A stretch of 64,000 bases of DNA from Sorex araneus (GCF_027595985.1 NC_073306.1:103693484-103757483); one strand, 5' to 3'; positions 10,023 to 21,819 are shown, numbered from the stretch's first letter. Program-made: numbers and translations. The notes: generated by a model from the sequence alone, not told the origin.

Positions 10023-10366
10023 CCTCAAAATACATTTTCACACAAATGGGATATTTGTGCCTTTGGAAACTTGAAGTAGATATACATATATAACAGATAT
10101 GTAATATAAACAACATACATAAATGCAAAATGTTATTGATATAAATTTTAGTGTATTTCAGATTTTTTAATTTAAGTGGAATTATTTAAGATCCTTCTAT
10201 AGTTCGTTGCTTTTAATTCTGTACCATCTTCCAGAACTTGATTCATATTAGCTTATATAACCATATCTGGTTTATTTCAACTGCTATATACTATTGTCAT
10301 ATATAATATTTGTATAAATTGCATTACATAATCAATTCACTATTTATTTTTTGGTCCTTTCCATGA
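10023..10366. other. AT-rich spacer
   Basis: TATA-rich DNA with short AT repeats around 10080-10130 and 10280-10320. No gene seen. Confidence 0.45.
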
Positions 10367-10521
10367 AGAGCCCGGAAAGCTACCAAGAGTATCGTGCCCA
10401 CACAGCAAAGCCTGGCAAGCTACCCGTGGCATATTGGATGTGTCAAAAATAGTAACAAATAAGTCTCACAATCGAGAGACGTTACTGGTGCCCGCTCAAA
10501 CAAATCAATGAGCAACTGGAT
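10367..10521 (+). mobile_element. 5'-truncated SINE-B
   Basis: Starts GAGCCCGGAAAGCTACC, i.e. without the tRNA head, and runs through GTCAAAAATAGTAACAAATAAG to GCAACTGGATACC. It is followed directly by trinucleotide repeats in place of the usual CAGTG-type end. Confidence 0.88.
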
Positions 10522-10577
10522 ACCTCCTCCTCTTCCTCCACCTCCTCCTCCTCCTCCTCCTCCTCCTCCTCCTCCTC

Positions 10578-10629
<52 letters not shown>

Positions 10630-10630
10630 C
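10522..10630. repeat. (TCC)n(TAC)n compound microsatellite
   Basis: An imperfect TCC tract to about 10578 changes abruptly to a pure TAC tract to about 10629. It is attached to the 3' end of a truncated SINE-B. Confidence 0.97.
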
Positions 10631-10910
10631 ATTCAATGATGGGCATTTGAATGGTTTCCCACTTTTTTGCCTTTGTTAACAGTGAATCAATGAGCACTCT
10701 TATGCTTTCTTATGTTACTTCATTTATATGTCCACTAGATTTTCGAGGTACATAATTGTTGATAAAAGAGCCAGATGTAGAGATATATACAATCTTCAAC
10801 TTTGGTAGCTATTACCAGTGCACTCTCTAGCTCTCTAGATGTCTTACTAGTCTCGCCATCAATGTGTAGAAATGTTTGCTTTCCTGTTCCCCTGATAAAA
10901 ATTATTCTTG

Positions 10911-11048
10911 GGGCTGGAGAGATAGTACAGCAGATAACGTATTAGCCTTGTATGTAGCATCCCATATGGTCCTCAGAGCACTGCAAGGAGTAATTTTCAG
11001 CTGTAGATCCTGGAGTAACCCCTGAGCATTACTGGGTTTGGCTAAAAT
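10911..11048 (+). mobile_element. SINE-A copy with head deletion
   Basis: GGGGCTGGAGAGATAGTACAG, then GTAGCATCCCATATGGTCC. The box B region is missing between them. The distal body and a weak tail (AAAATTTTAAAAATTTAAA) are present. Confidence 0.88.
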
Positions 11049-11185
11049 TTTAAAAATTTAAATGATACTTATCAGCTGTAATTTTGGTCAACTACAGAGT
11101 TGCTGTCACCATTTAAATTTCTACTACTCTGAGACTGAGTTTGTATTTCTTAACTCTGACTTTTCAGTTCATACCTTAATATTTC

Positions 11186-11347
11186 GACCGCGCAAGCTAC
11201 TGAGAGTATCTCGCCTGCACAGCAGAGCCTGGCAAGCTACCCATGCATATTCAATATGCCAAAAACAGTAACAGCAAGTCTCAAAATGGAAATGTTACTG
11301 GTGCCTGCTCAAGCAAATCGATGAGCAATGGGATGACAGTGACAGTG
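11186..11347 (+). mobile_element. 5'-truncated SINE-B with 13 bp TSD
   Basis: The body starts at GCAAGCTACTGAGAGTATC without a tRNA head and ends GGGATGACAGTGACAGTG. ACCTTAATATTTC is duplicated exactly at 11173-11185 and 11348-11360. The truncation therefore happened during insertion. Confidence 0.93.
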
Positions 11348-11672
11348 ACCTTAATATTTCAATATTTTATATTTTCATATTCCAAATTTTTTTCATTTTT
11401 CTTAAATTTCCTTTTATTAGAATTCAAGAATAATAATGATAATTGAATTCCTTTTATTATTGACTTGTAGAAATTAAAAACAAAGTTTAAAGAATTATGG
11501 GTTGCTTATAGGCTATGTAAATATCTTCTTTCAGGATGTGGGTTATAGTTTACTTTGTTTATTGTGCCCTTGTTGGTAAGATAACTAATATCTCAGTGTA
11601 GTTCTGTTTGGAAACTTCATTCTATTTTTAAGCCTTTTGAAATATAATTCCTTGAGTTTAAAAGTTCCCATT

Positions 11673-11838
11673 TCGGGGACAAGATAGATAGTATAGTGGG
11701 CAAGAAGCTCACCTTGTATGCGGCCTTCCGAGGATCAAAACCCAGAATCCCATATAGTCCTCTGAGCACTGCCAAGAGTAAGTCCTGAGCACAGAGCCAG
11801 GAGTAATCCCTGTGCACTGCTAAAAAAAATAAAAAATG
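11673..11838 (+). mobile_element. SINE-A copy
   Basis: GGGGACAAGATAGATAGTATAG head, CATCCCATATAGTCCTC-like body, GAGCCAGGAGTAATCCCTG, then an A-rich tail. Moderately diverged. Confidence 0.85.
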
Positions 11839-12684
11839 AAAGTCCCCTGTCTTCTCTTCAAAGTACTTGGTTTTCTTTTTGATATTCAGGTCTTTCTAAA
11901 TTCCACCTGGAATTTGCTCATTTAGTGTGAGATATGTGTTCACAGCCAACTATATCAACCCTTGAACAATTGATTATTCATCTCTGAAGATGTTTATTGT
12001 CATCTCCATGATGAAACAAATTCATGCTTTCATGAGTCTGCTTCTGGAACTATTCTATTAGTCTCTCTTTCTCTCCTTGGAAAAAATACCAAATCCTTTC
12101 TTTACCTTTGGGAAAAGTATTTTTTACTGACGCCTAATATGATACCATTCTCTGAGTGAGATGTGAATATTTTCAACAAAGGTAGAGTTCAGTGGCACTG
12201 TGGTATTCATGTTTTACTTTGTCAATTCACTGAGAGAAAATAAGAGAAAAAAGAATAAATAGTACATTCAGGAAAGAATAAAGGAGACAGACTTGGAACT
12301 CTTGGTCAAGATCCAATTACTCAATTTTTTTAAAGATTGACCATGAATATAAATATATTTGCCTCATAGATGATTTAACAATATACAAATATAGCCCTAT
12401 AGGATTCTCAGCTAACTTACCCTATATTGACACAGAAACTGTTCACTTGATATGCACTACTGTAATAAATCCCTTACATGGTAGTCTACTTGAATATAGA
12501 TAAGAAAATTAAAATTTATAAAAAGCAGTTACATTTCACACAGCTAGTTAGATACAAAATTTAATTTATATTTCTTGCTACTATATTATACTCCCCTTTA
12601 TTTCATAGAATATACCACAGCAGATTGGGATTTTCTGCTTTCGAGAAGAGAGTGATTCTTTTCTTACCATTATGTCTTCAACTC
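11839..12684. other. Repeat-poor stretch
   Basis: No SINE or L1 recognised. Long AT-rich sequence, no convincing exon. Confidence 0.4.
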
Positions 12685-12760
12685 AAGGTTGACTATTGTA
12701 CTGGTCACACAATAGACTCTCAATCAATATTTGTCGGCAAGAATGGATAGATTCATGTTG
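12685..12760 (+). mobile_element. Possible L2 3' tip
   Basis: The phrase CACAATAGACTCTCAATCAA followed by TATTTGTCGG resembles the terminal part of L2 (..gtaggcactcaataaatatttgttg..). Short and diverged. Confidence 0.5.
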
Positions 12761-13834
12761 GCTGGAGAGTCTGTGGTTTCTGAGTCATGAAAAGTCTAAA
12801 TGGCTTATTTAGTAGGTCAAGGGGGGAATATTTAACTTACTTCCTTTGAAAGCCATGTCAAATCTTCTTCTAACTACTTTATATGATCATCTTAGTTGCA
12901 AACACGCAGCAACATACTTCTTTCTACTCCAACCCTAGAAATGTAGAAATAGAGCTGGTAATGAGAACACAGAAAGGACAGTGTGCCCATGCTTGATCAT
13001 TTGCTTCTAACCTCTACAAATAATCTTCCCGTTTCTCATATATTTCAGCATCACTGCCTTCATTTCTCATCAGAGGTAACTTTGCTTCCTCTTGAAGCTA
13101 TGCCCTCAATCTGAAAAGTAGTTGTAGCTCAACCCCACAAAAACTGCTGCATCTGTGGGGATTCCCAGCCAATGCAGAGGTTGTGCTGCTCGGTGGACTT
13201 CCCCAAGTGAGAAGTGAGTGAACCGCAGAAGTCAATGGTCTCTGGAGAACTGTTGTCGCCATGACATCTCTCCTGAAGAACTGCATTTGGGGTGGGAGGA
13301 AGTGGAAAGGATAGAACATCTGCAAATTGTGGTTATGTTTTTGAGAGCTGGTTTTAGAAGGTCTCTTTACGGACTCCAGAATGATAAATTAATTTATTGG
13401 TGGATAATAAAAGACCTTTAACCAAATATGCTTATTTCCTCAACTTTCTTAGGTTAACCTGTTTACCAACTCAGAGCTTATCCTTAGACTCTACCTACTC
13501 CGGTCATATGTATGGCCTCTGTTTGAACCATAATCATTTAGAAACCTTTTTGTCTGAGACACAACATCAGTGCTAATTTCATTATACTAGAAACCCACAT
13601 ATCTACCATGATAATTCACTTCGACTCTGAAATTAACTCACTATTCTCTGAAAGCTCTATGTTTTCTAACTTCTCCAGGCTGGTGGCTTCTGGATAAGCT
13701 CTTACCACAATTCACCTCTGGTACCAGTCCCCTTGGCAAGAATCCGTGTCTTATCTCCACAAACAACACTGTCTTGAGCTAACTGTCTGACCTAACAGCC
13801 CATGACCCAGCTACTTTCAATAGTCCACCAAGCT
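12761..13834. other. Repeat-poor stretch, nothing recognised
   Basis: About 1 kb without visible mobile elements. The 67- and 75-codon overlapping frames near 13100-13420 lie on opposite strands and show no motif, so I do not call a gene. Confidence 0.4.
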
Positions 13835-14560
13835 ATTCAACAAACATTTTCTGGATTCTCTTTATGTTCTAGAGTTCTTCTAATCATTGGGATACAGTCA
13901 TCAACAGGTGAAAGTACAGGGAAACGTAGAGAAAATTTACATATACGTTGACAAATTTTTGACATATTAGATCTTGATGAGCCAACACCATGAAGAACAC
14001 ATAAAATAAGGTTAGAAAAGTTGAGTCACATTGGACATCACTTCAGATAAAGAGTCCAAAGAAAAATGTAATATTTGAAGAAAGAAAATAAGGGAGATAA
14101 TGGAAAAGTCACAAGAAGATGCACAGTAAGTAGATAGCAATCAAAAAAGAACAGTGTAAACATAAGTTTGGCAAGAAGAAGAATAGAAAGTAGAACAGGG
14201 TGGCTAGAAGCAGGGACGGTGAAGAGATGAGGCCAAAGAGATGGGTAGTGTCGGATCACAGATGGATAACTGAGGCCAGGATGGGATGTTCTGATGTTCT
14301 CCCAGTATCTTGGAGAGCCACTGGAGGGTTTTAATCAGAGGAATTCTGGGACATAATGTGAGCTTTTAAAATCTGTGTAAAATCAATGGTAGAGTACAGG
14401 AATGAGAACTAAGAGGAATCAATAATGGCAGACCAAATGAGAAGGAGCAGGGGGCCACTGAAGTGTTGGTGGAGGCGATAAGGAATGAACAAATTGGCAT
14501 ATGTTCTGTCAGGTCTTTGCGATGGGCTGGTGGGGAATGTAAGGGAGAGAGTGAAATGTA
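13835..14560 (+). mobile_element. Ancient mammalian interspersed repeat (LINE-era)
   Basis: The order of phrases matches a widespread old mammalian repeat remembered from other genomes: TCAACAAACATTTTCTGG, GTTCTAGAGTTC, GATGAGGCCAAAGAGATGGG, then GGAGAGCCACTGGAGGGTTT, and GGGGGCCACTGAAGTG. Strongly diverged; I cannot give the exact subfamily (L1M or L2 era). Confidence 0.55.
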
Positions 14561-15204
14561 ACTGTTGTGGTTTGTTTAAAGGTAAGAAATGAGAAGACAA
14601 GCAATTGTACACATGTTTCTCACCAGCCATTCCTTTAGGAGGACAAGCTGTTAGGCCCATTAGACCACAAAAGGATGCTCAAGTGTCATCTTACCTGAAC
14701 GATAGATAGAATCATAGGAAGGAACAAAAATGTCTATGTATATGCTCCGATGTAAATGGGTCCAGTGCCAGTAAATTCACAGGCAGGACAGGCAGCAATA
14801 GAGATTCCTGAAACTGGATCTAGGGTCTTGGCCATTTAGAAATTAATATTTAATTGTTAATTGAAGCATTAAACAATGCCTTTCTAGGCCTGGGAATGTG
14901 TGACACACACCTCACCTCTTCTACCTCCAAGCCCAAGCTCACAAGCCTATTGCTAACCAGCAGAGTCAGACTTACTCACTGAGACCAAACACCACCTCAC
15001 ACTCTTCACCGACACCGTGCTGCACACGGGGATGACCAGCAAACTCAGATGCTGGGTGAAGTCCACACTTGCTCTTCCTTTATACACGTGTTTCATTCCT
15101 CAGGACCAGACACATGCTTAGGTATTTTTCAACAATGTCCTGTCTTGAACAGTTTTCAGCCACAATTTGAGGCAGGAGAGAAACTATATTTATCTAATGA
15201 TCTA
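14561..15204. other. Unannotated spacer
   Basis: No gene or repeat recognised. Slightly higher GC around 14930-15080. Confidence 0.4.
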
Positions 15205-15325
15205 TCTTTGATTTGAGGTCCACAACTGATAGTGCTCAGTGGTGCTTGGAGGACCATGTGGGATTCAGGGAATTGAACCCACGTCAGCTGCATGCATGAC
15301 AAAGGACCTATCTTAAGGTGACCAT
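15205..15325 (-). mobile_element. Old SINE-A copy
   Basis: Minus strand: ACTGATAGTGCTCAGTGGTG, GGAGGACCATGTGGGATTC, GGGAATTGAACCCACGTCAG. The head end is degraded. Confidence 0.75.
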
Positions 15326-15674
15326 CCTACATAAACTGTTTCTTCATACTTTAGCAGAACTCATCTTTGACAAGAGTGCTAATCAAACAGAGCTACATGC
15401 AGTGCATGCTACAATTACCTGCCACAGAGGGCTTCTAGAGTTGACCTACTATTCCTACAGAAAGGTTTCATAGGCCTAACACCTTTATTCACCTCCTTCC
15501 TAATTAAAACACCTACTTCCCCATTCTCACTCCATGTAATATGAGGTTAATAAGGTAGTAAGTTACTCCTACCAAGGCATCAACCAGTTTATAACTTAAA
15601 CCTCTTTGCCACAAAAGAATGCCTCAAAATAGTAAAATGAATTACTCTATAAATTCCCTCAAGATATTATGCTA
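15326..15674. other. Unannotated spacer
   Basis: No recognisable gene or mobile element. Confidence 0.4.
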
Positions 15675-15828
15675 AAAAGGAACAGAGAGATAGTAAAGCC
15701 GATAAAGAATTGCTTTACACGTGGCTAAATCCCCCCAGCACCTCTTTTGAACATCATCAGGATGAGTCTTGAATACAGTCAGGAGTAAGCCCTTGAGCAC
15801 TACAGGTGTGACCCAGAAACAAAAGGTG
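15675..15828 (+). mobile_element. Old SINE-A copy
   Basis: GGAACAGAGAGATAGTAAAG head, GCTTTACACGTGGC, CAGTCAGGAGTAAGCCCTTG and CAGGTGTGACCCAGAAAC. The central part is rearranged or diverged. Confidence 0.75.
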
Positions 15829-16047
15829 GGAGGGATATATTATACTAATAGCAGGAATTTTCTGAAATTGTAGCAGAAATTCTGAGAAGGTTTTATATGA
15901 TCTGGGAGAGGAAAAATTCTAACATTCTTATATACACAACTCCAAATTGGCAAGAGTTGAGATGGATAACCATCTCTCATTGCAGTCCATAGAAAGTCCT
16001 TTTTTGGTTTATGCTGCAAATAAAGGAAAAGGCATTTTAAAGAAGAT

Positions 16048-16203
16048 GGTTTGGGGGCCACATCCAGCTGTGCTCAGGCTTCCTTCTGGCTCTGTGCATG
16101 GGGGTTACCTCCAGCAGGATTTGGAGGACCATATGAGGTGCCAGAGATCAAACTTGGGTTGGTTACGTGCAAGGTGGCCCACCTGCTGTACTATCACTCC
16201 AGC
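16048..16203 (-). mobile_element. SINE-A copy
   Basis: Minus strand: GGGGGCCACATCCAGCTGTG, GGAGGACCATATGAGGTGCC, CAAACTTGGGTTGGTTACG, ending GCTGTACTATCACTCCAGC. Moderately diverged. Confidence 0.85.
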
Positions 16204-16419
16204 AGTAGACATAGTGCTATTGTATCTTCAACCCCAATAGCCATTTATAACAATCTTTTGGGGCAGAAGAAAATGAATATGACATCTTGATTCTTCCTTA
16301 ATTCTACACACATAATAAATACCACAACTCCCAGGTGTTATTGGGTATTGATTTTATTATCCACACTAAAGAAGAGGATGAATATGTTCAGAAGGGAAAT
16401 TGGGAACGGGGGCGGGGGG

Positions 16420-16596
16420 GAGGGGCAGAGCAATAGTATAGCAGGTAGGACATTTGCTTTGCATGTGGCTGACCTGGGCTCAATCCCCAGCATCACACGG
16501 GGTCCCCTGAGTCTGCCAGGAGCAATTCCTGAGAGCAGAGCCAAGAGTAAGCCCTAAGCACTGCTAGATGTGGCCCAAAAATAAAAGAAAAAAAAA
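16420..16596 (+). mobile_element. SINE-A copy after a G-rich stretch, short TSD
   Basis: GGGGCAGAGCAATAGTATAG head, GGCTCAATCCCCAGCATC, distal body and a poly(A)-rich tail. GGGAAATT is found at 16394-16401 and 16597-16604. The G-rich run at 16404-16424 lies between the left repeat and the head. Confidence 0.87.
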
Positions 16597-16598
16597 GG

Positions 16599-17671
16599 GA
16601 AATTTCTTAACTGAGTATAGTACTTTGACCACATCCTGCCCCAAAAAGAATGGGCTGAGCTGTTGGTCATTGTCCAAAGCATTTAAATGCACAGTTCTTT
16701 GGGAGGAGGAGGGGAGTTGTTTATTTTATTTAGGGCCACGCACTTGGACTTTTAAAAAATTTCTCAGTCACTGTTATCAAGACAATCTTTATTATACTTA
16801 GGGGAGTTTAACTAACCCCACCCGCAGAAATAAAATGACTCACCTCGGAGGGGTCTGAGTTGGTGTCTGGTAAGGCAACAAAATTAAACAGCTGCTTTAA
16901 AAAGCTATGGCCAAAATTATTCTTATTGGAATTGCCTCTAAAAAAGAAATGCCCAGAGAGAGGCTTCCAGATACTATTTCACTGCATCATCAAAGTCCCA
17001 GCAGAAAATAAGGATGTGCACAAATTATGTAATAACAGGAGCACTTTTAAGATAAAGACTCTTCAAACAATGAGACAGTGTATAAGAAAACAGGAAAGAG
17101 TCTAGCATCTGGGGCTACAAACAGCAATGATGCCCTAATTTCTCCTAGCGCTAAAGAAACAGAGGAAAAGAGTTATTTCCAAGGAAGGAGAGAACTAAGG
17201 AGAGGGTCACTAAGAGAATGCAAGAGCTCTGGTCTACGATATCGGAATTCAGATTGTCCACATTGTCCTCAAAGAAAAAAATTCAGGGGAAAAAAATCCC
17301 CAAAGTTACTCTTAACTCAACTCTCCTGCCAGTGTCTCTAATTGGTCAATTACAACAGAAAACCTAAGGCAAGAAAGTGCAGGGAGCAGTTCATAAGTCA
17401 GTCTTTGAGGGGACAAACTAGGGTGAAGAAATAAAAACACTGGACATAGAGGTGTCATTAGACACCACCCGGCAGATATGATACATTTGTTCATTTCAGA
17501 CAGGCTAAATGTAAAAAAAAAGAAAAGAGAAGATATCTTTTTAGAACTTCTCTGGGTCCAAAATTTTGTAAGTCTAAATATTTTTATTTTCTTAGAGCAA
17601 AGTGTTTTTTTTTTTTTTGCCTTCAGATTACCCAATGATTTAAAAGATTTTAAAGCACTCCTATAAAAGGT
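16599..17671. other. Repeat-poor stretch, nothing recognised
   Basis: About 1 kb with several short frames (77-107 codons) overlapping on both strands. None has a recognisable domain, and their composition is A-rich, not coding-like. Confidence 0.4.
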
Positions 17672-17842
17672 TGCCTCAGACTAAAGATAGTACAGGGTGT
17701 AGAGAGCTTTCTCTGCCTTGTACATAACCAACCTGATTCTATCCCCGACACCCCATATGGTCCTTGAGCATGTCCAGAAATAATTCCTGAGCAGAGCCAG
17801 AAGTAAGCCCTGAGATCCACTGGGTGGGCCTAAGGGAAAGAG
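17672..17842 (+). mobile_element. Old SINE-A copy
   Basis: GCCTCAGACTAAAGATAGTAC head, CATATGGTCCTTGAGCATG, GAGCAGAGCCAGAAGTAAGC and CACTGGGTGGGCC. No A-rich tail is left. Confidence 0.8.
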
Positions 17843-17984
17843 TGAAAGTATCTAAACCAAGGGTGGGAAACCAGGCTTTATCTCAGTTGTCAGTTCCAAT
17901 CAATGGGTTATAAATGCCTACACTTCATGTTAAAAATTGGGAGGCCCTAGGGGGCATGGCATAAATGAGTGCTATATTAATAAA

Positions 17985-19370
17985 CAAGGTCACTGGGACA
18001 AGACAAGTTTGCCCACTCTAACCGCTCCTGTTCAATATAGTACTGAAAGTTCTTGCCATAGCAGTTAGATAAGAAAAAAGATATCAAGGGCATACAGATA
18101 GGAAAAGAAGAGATCAAGCTATCACTATTTGCAGGCAATATGATAATATACTTAAAAAATCCTAAAGACTACAAAACAGCTCCTAGAAACAATAGGTTTG
18201 TATAGTAAAGTGCAGGTTACAAAGTCAACACCCAAGAGTCCATAGCTTTCCTGTATATAAATAAAGAGAAGAGATTTAAAAAAAAAATCCTATTCACAAT
18301 AGTACCTCAAAAAAATCAAGTATCTCAGAATCAGCTTAAATAAAGAAGTGAAGGACCTATACAAATAAAATTACAAAACACTACTTCAAGAAACAAGAGA
18401 GGACACTAGGAAATGAAGACACATCCCCTGCTCATGGTTAGGGAGAATTAACATTGTCAAAATGACAATACTACCCAAAGCAGTATGCAGATTTAACACA
18501 GTCCTATAAGGACACCCATGACATTTGTCAAAGAGATATACAAAACACTCCTGAAATTCATATGGAGCAATAACCCCCCACTAATAGCTAAAGCAATCTT
18601 TGAGAAAAAGAATATGGGAGGCATCACCTTCCCCAACTTCAAACTGTACTACAAAGCAGTCATTAATTAAAACAGCCTAGTATTTGGTATAGAAGGTATA
18701 GAAACAGACCCACAGAGCAATGGGACAGAGTCAAATATTCTGACACAGAATCTCTAGTATACAATCACTTAATCTTTGATAAAGAAGCAAGAAATGTGAA
18801 GTGGAGCAAGAAAAGTCTCTTCTTTCCCAACAAGTGGTATTGGAAAAATTGGACAGCTACATGCAAAAAAATGTCTCATGTCAAGTACAAAAAGTCAGAT
18901 CAAAATGGATTAAAGACCTCAATATCAGACCTGCATCCATAAGGTACATGAAATAAGATTGTTCCAAAGTTGGAAGCCTGCCTTATGGGAGAGAGGGCAG
19001 CTGGGATGGAGAAGGGATCACTAAGTCAATGATGGTTGAGAGGATTGCTCAGGATGGGAGATATGAGCTGAAAGCAGATAAAGGACCAAATATGATGGCG
19101 TCTCTATATCTGTATTGCAAACCATAATGCCCATAAGTAGAAAGAGAGTAAGAGGGAAACTGTCTGCCATAGAGGCGGAGGAGGAGGGCCCCCCCCCCCC
19201 GCAGGGAACACATTGGAAGGGAAGAATACTGAGGACATTAGTTGTGGAAAATGTACACTGGTGGAAGATGGGTGTTCAATCATTGTATGACTGAAACTCA
19301 AACATGAAAGTTTTGTAAGTGTTGCTCATGGTGATTCAATAAAAAAATAAAATAAATTAAAAAAAGAAAA
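17985..19370 (+). mobile_element. L1 with internal deletion, ORF2 part joined to 3' UTR
   Basis: Begins in the ORF2 RT domain (frame pieces read like [16 protein letters not shown], then a degenerate FADD-like box, coded about 18130-18145) and continues to about 18955. It then jumps to 3' UTR sequence (ATATGAGCTGAAAGCAGATAAAGG) and ends GGTGATTCAATAAAAAAATAA. Compared with the L1 at 45240, roughly 1 kb (the rest of ORF2) is absent. Many stops and shifts; non-functional. Confidence 0.88.
19189..19201. repeat. Poly-C run in an L1 3' UTR
   Basis: About a dozen C residues inside the purine-rich 3' UTR block. The exact length is prone to sequencing error. Confidence 0.8.
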
Positions 19371-19934
19371 AGCAAGGACAACATGGACTTTAGGAAGGGT
19401 AAGGACAGAAGAGTCCTTTTATTAATATCTAATGTACCAAAACAAAAGGATAAATTAAAATAGTATCCAGGTAACCTGATTTTAAAGTCCTTTATATAAA
19501 ATAATTAAACTTATATGAATTGTTTGTATAGAACATCAATATACTTTCTCCAGCACAAAAATATTTCATGTACAATGTATATACAAAATTATTTAAATTT
19601 CTAGAAACTTGAACAGATTATATTTTTACTTCTTATTTTATCTTACTGATGGCTTTTTGTTTACTTGTCCAAATGGCAGAAATGATATCACACAATGACT
19701 TTTTTCATATTTTACTCTCTACATATGCGCTTTCCTTATGGTAGCCATGACCAATCTGTGGCCTTTTCAATTTAATTAAAATTAAATAAAATTTAAAATT
19801 TTGTTAGCCACAGTAGCCACATTTCAAGTATTCAACAGCAGTATATTGGACAGTGCAAATAGAGAACAATCCCAACACTGCAGAAACTTCTATTAGAAGG
19901 TGCTGCTAGATCCCAAGGCTAATTGTTGAACACA
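19371..19934. other. AT-rich spacer
   Basis: No gene. The piece at 19740-19860 (GTGGCCTTTTCAATTTAATT; AGCCACATTTCAAGTATTCA) may be an old DNA-transposon remnant, but this is not firm. Confidence 0.4.
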
Positions 19935-20050
19935 ATGAAAAGAGTCTTGCTAGAGGCCAGGCTTTATCTTCAGCATCTGAGTCACATGGTCCCTGTAGCA
20001 CCAAGCTGAGAGTAGTCCTGACAAGTAGTACCTAGAAAAAAAAGGAAAGG
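19935..20050 (+). mobile_element. Old SINE-A remnant
   Basis: CATCTGAGTCACATGGTCCC, CACCAAGCTGAGAGTAGTCC and an A-rich tail. The head is only weakly recognisable. Confidence 0.5.
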
Positions 20051-20165
20051 AAAGAAGGTCAAAACAAGTTCCACTTACGTATTTTGATAACATTATATAT
20101 AGGAAACAAGCTAAGCATTAAAAAAAAAATTGTTGAAATCTTTTTTTTTTTTGGTATGGTGTGGT

Positions 20166-20414
20166 AAGTGGCTGGAGCAATAGCACAGCAGGTAGGGCAT
20201 TTGCCTTGAACTCTGTAGACCCAGATTCAATTCCTCCATCCCTCTTGGAGAGCCTGGCAAGCTACCGAGAGTATCCCGCCCGCACAGCAGAGCCTGGCAA
20301 GCTACCCATGGTGTATTCGATATGCCAAAAACAGTAACAACAAGTCTCACAATGGAGACATTACTGGTGCCTATTTGAACAAATTGGTGAACAACGGGAC
20401 AACAGTGCTACAGA
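20166..20414 (+). mobile_element. SINE-B copy, full length
   Basis: GTGGCTGGAGCAATAGCACAG head with box A, then GATTCAATTCCTCC, GGAGAGCCTGGCAAGCTACC, GCCAAAAACAGTAACAACAAG, and the end GGGACAACAGTGCTACAG. No poly(A) follows. Confidence 0.93.
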
Positions 20415-20630
20415 ACTGAAATTTTATACCTTTTGACTTACATCTCTTCATTTTCCCTCCCCCTAGCCCCTGTTAACTACCATTCTCTTCTGTTTCTCTG
20501 AGGTCAAGTTTTTCTTTTGTTTTTCAGATTACATGTACAATTGATACTATCTGATATTTTTCTTTCTCTGTTTCGCTTAGCATAAAGACTACCAGTTTTA
20601 TCCACTTTGCCACAAATGGCAGAATTTTTT

Positions 20631-21819
20631 TTTAAATATTTTAAAATCATTTATTTTCCTAACAAACCTCCAGTTCCTAATTGCAATGAATAGTAACCTT
20701 GACAGGGAAGATCAGACAACCGTCTTCCGAAGGGCTTTTTCCCCCTGTATCTTAAATGTGATTTTCACATCTTTAAATGTAGTTTATTTATTTATTTATA
20801 TAGTTATTTATTTATTTTTTAATTAGTGAATCACCGTGAGGGTACAGTTACAGATTTATACATTATTGTGCTCATGTTTCCCCAATACAAAGTTCGAGAA
20901 CCCATCCCTTCACCAGTGCCCATTCTCCACCACCAGTAAACCCAGCATCCCTCCCACCCTCCCCAGTCCCGTCTCTCCCCACCCCAAACTGCCACTATGG
21001 CAGGGTATTCCCTTTTGTTCTCTCTCTCTGATTATGAGTTGTAGTTTGCAATAAAGGTGTTGAGCGGCCATTGTGTTCAGTCTCTAGTCTAAATTCGGCA
21101 CGCGTCACTCCTCCCCCGCATGACCTCCAACCACATTTTACTTGGTGTTCCCTTCTCTGAGTTGCCCGGAATGAGAGACCAGCCTCCTAGCCATGGAGTC
21201 AACCTCCTAGTACTTATTTCTACTATTCTTGGGTATTAGACTCCTAGTCTATTATTCTATATTCCACAGATGAGTGCAATCTTTCTGTCTGTCTCTCTCT
21301 TTCTGACTCATTTCACTTAACATGATACTTTCCATGCTGATCCACTTATATGCAAACGTCATGACCTCATTTTTCTAAGAGCTGCATAGTATTCCATTGT
21401 ATAGATGTACCAAAGTTTCTTCAACCAGTCATCTGTTCTAGGGCACTCGGGTTTTTTCCAGATTCTGACTATTGTAAACAGTGCTGCGATGAACACGTAA
21501 GTGCAGATGTCATTTCGACTATACTTTTTTGCTCCTCTGGGATATATTCCCAACAGTGGTATTGCTGGGTCAAATGGGAGCTCAACCTCTAGTTTTTTGA
21601 GAATCGTCCATATTGTTTTCCAAAAGGGCTGAACTAGTCGGCATTCCCACCAGCAGTGTAGAAGGGTCCCTTCCTCCCCACATCTTCTCCAACAGCGGTT
21701 GCTTTTGTTCTTTTGGATGTGTGCCAGTCTCTGTGGTGTGAGGTGGTATCTCATGATTGTTTTTATCTGCATCTCTCTGATGATTAGTGATGCAGAGCAC
21801 TTTTTCATGTGCCTTTTGG
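20631..21819 (-). mobile_element. Young L1 with 3' transduced segment and 18 bp TSD
   Basis: On the minus strand: ORF2 C-terminus (from 21819), 3' UTR, L1 3' end with A-rich repeats (about 20790-20830), then about 160 bp of unrelated sequence ending AATAAA (complement at 20650-20655) and poly(A) (T run about 20622-20633). CAAATGGCAGAATTTTTT is duplicated at 20613-20630 and 21820-21837. The extra segment sits inside the TSDs, the hallmark of 3' transduction. Confidence 0.88.
21359..21808 (-). pseudogene. L1 ORF2 C-terminal remnant, 149 codons open
   Basis: The longest intact L1 reading frame of this copy, covering the extreme C-terminus of the reverse transcriptase/endonuclease protein. The conserved Cys/His knuckle C-x3-C-x7-H-x4-C is complete (CWRRC, then H before CWWEC). 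Other landmarks are [34 protein letters not shown]. The insertion is 5'-truncated, so no RT or endonuclease domain is present and the frame has no promoter. It closes with a premature stop just after the YYAA motif (..LRKMRS). It is a retrotransposition fossil, not a host gene. Confidence 0.92.

Noticed and set aside
10420..10632. Poly-Val/poly-Gly protein on the minus strand
   Set aside because: Translation of the (TCC)n(TAC)n microsatellite.
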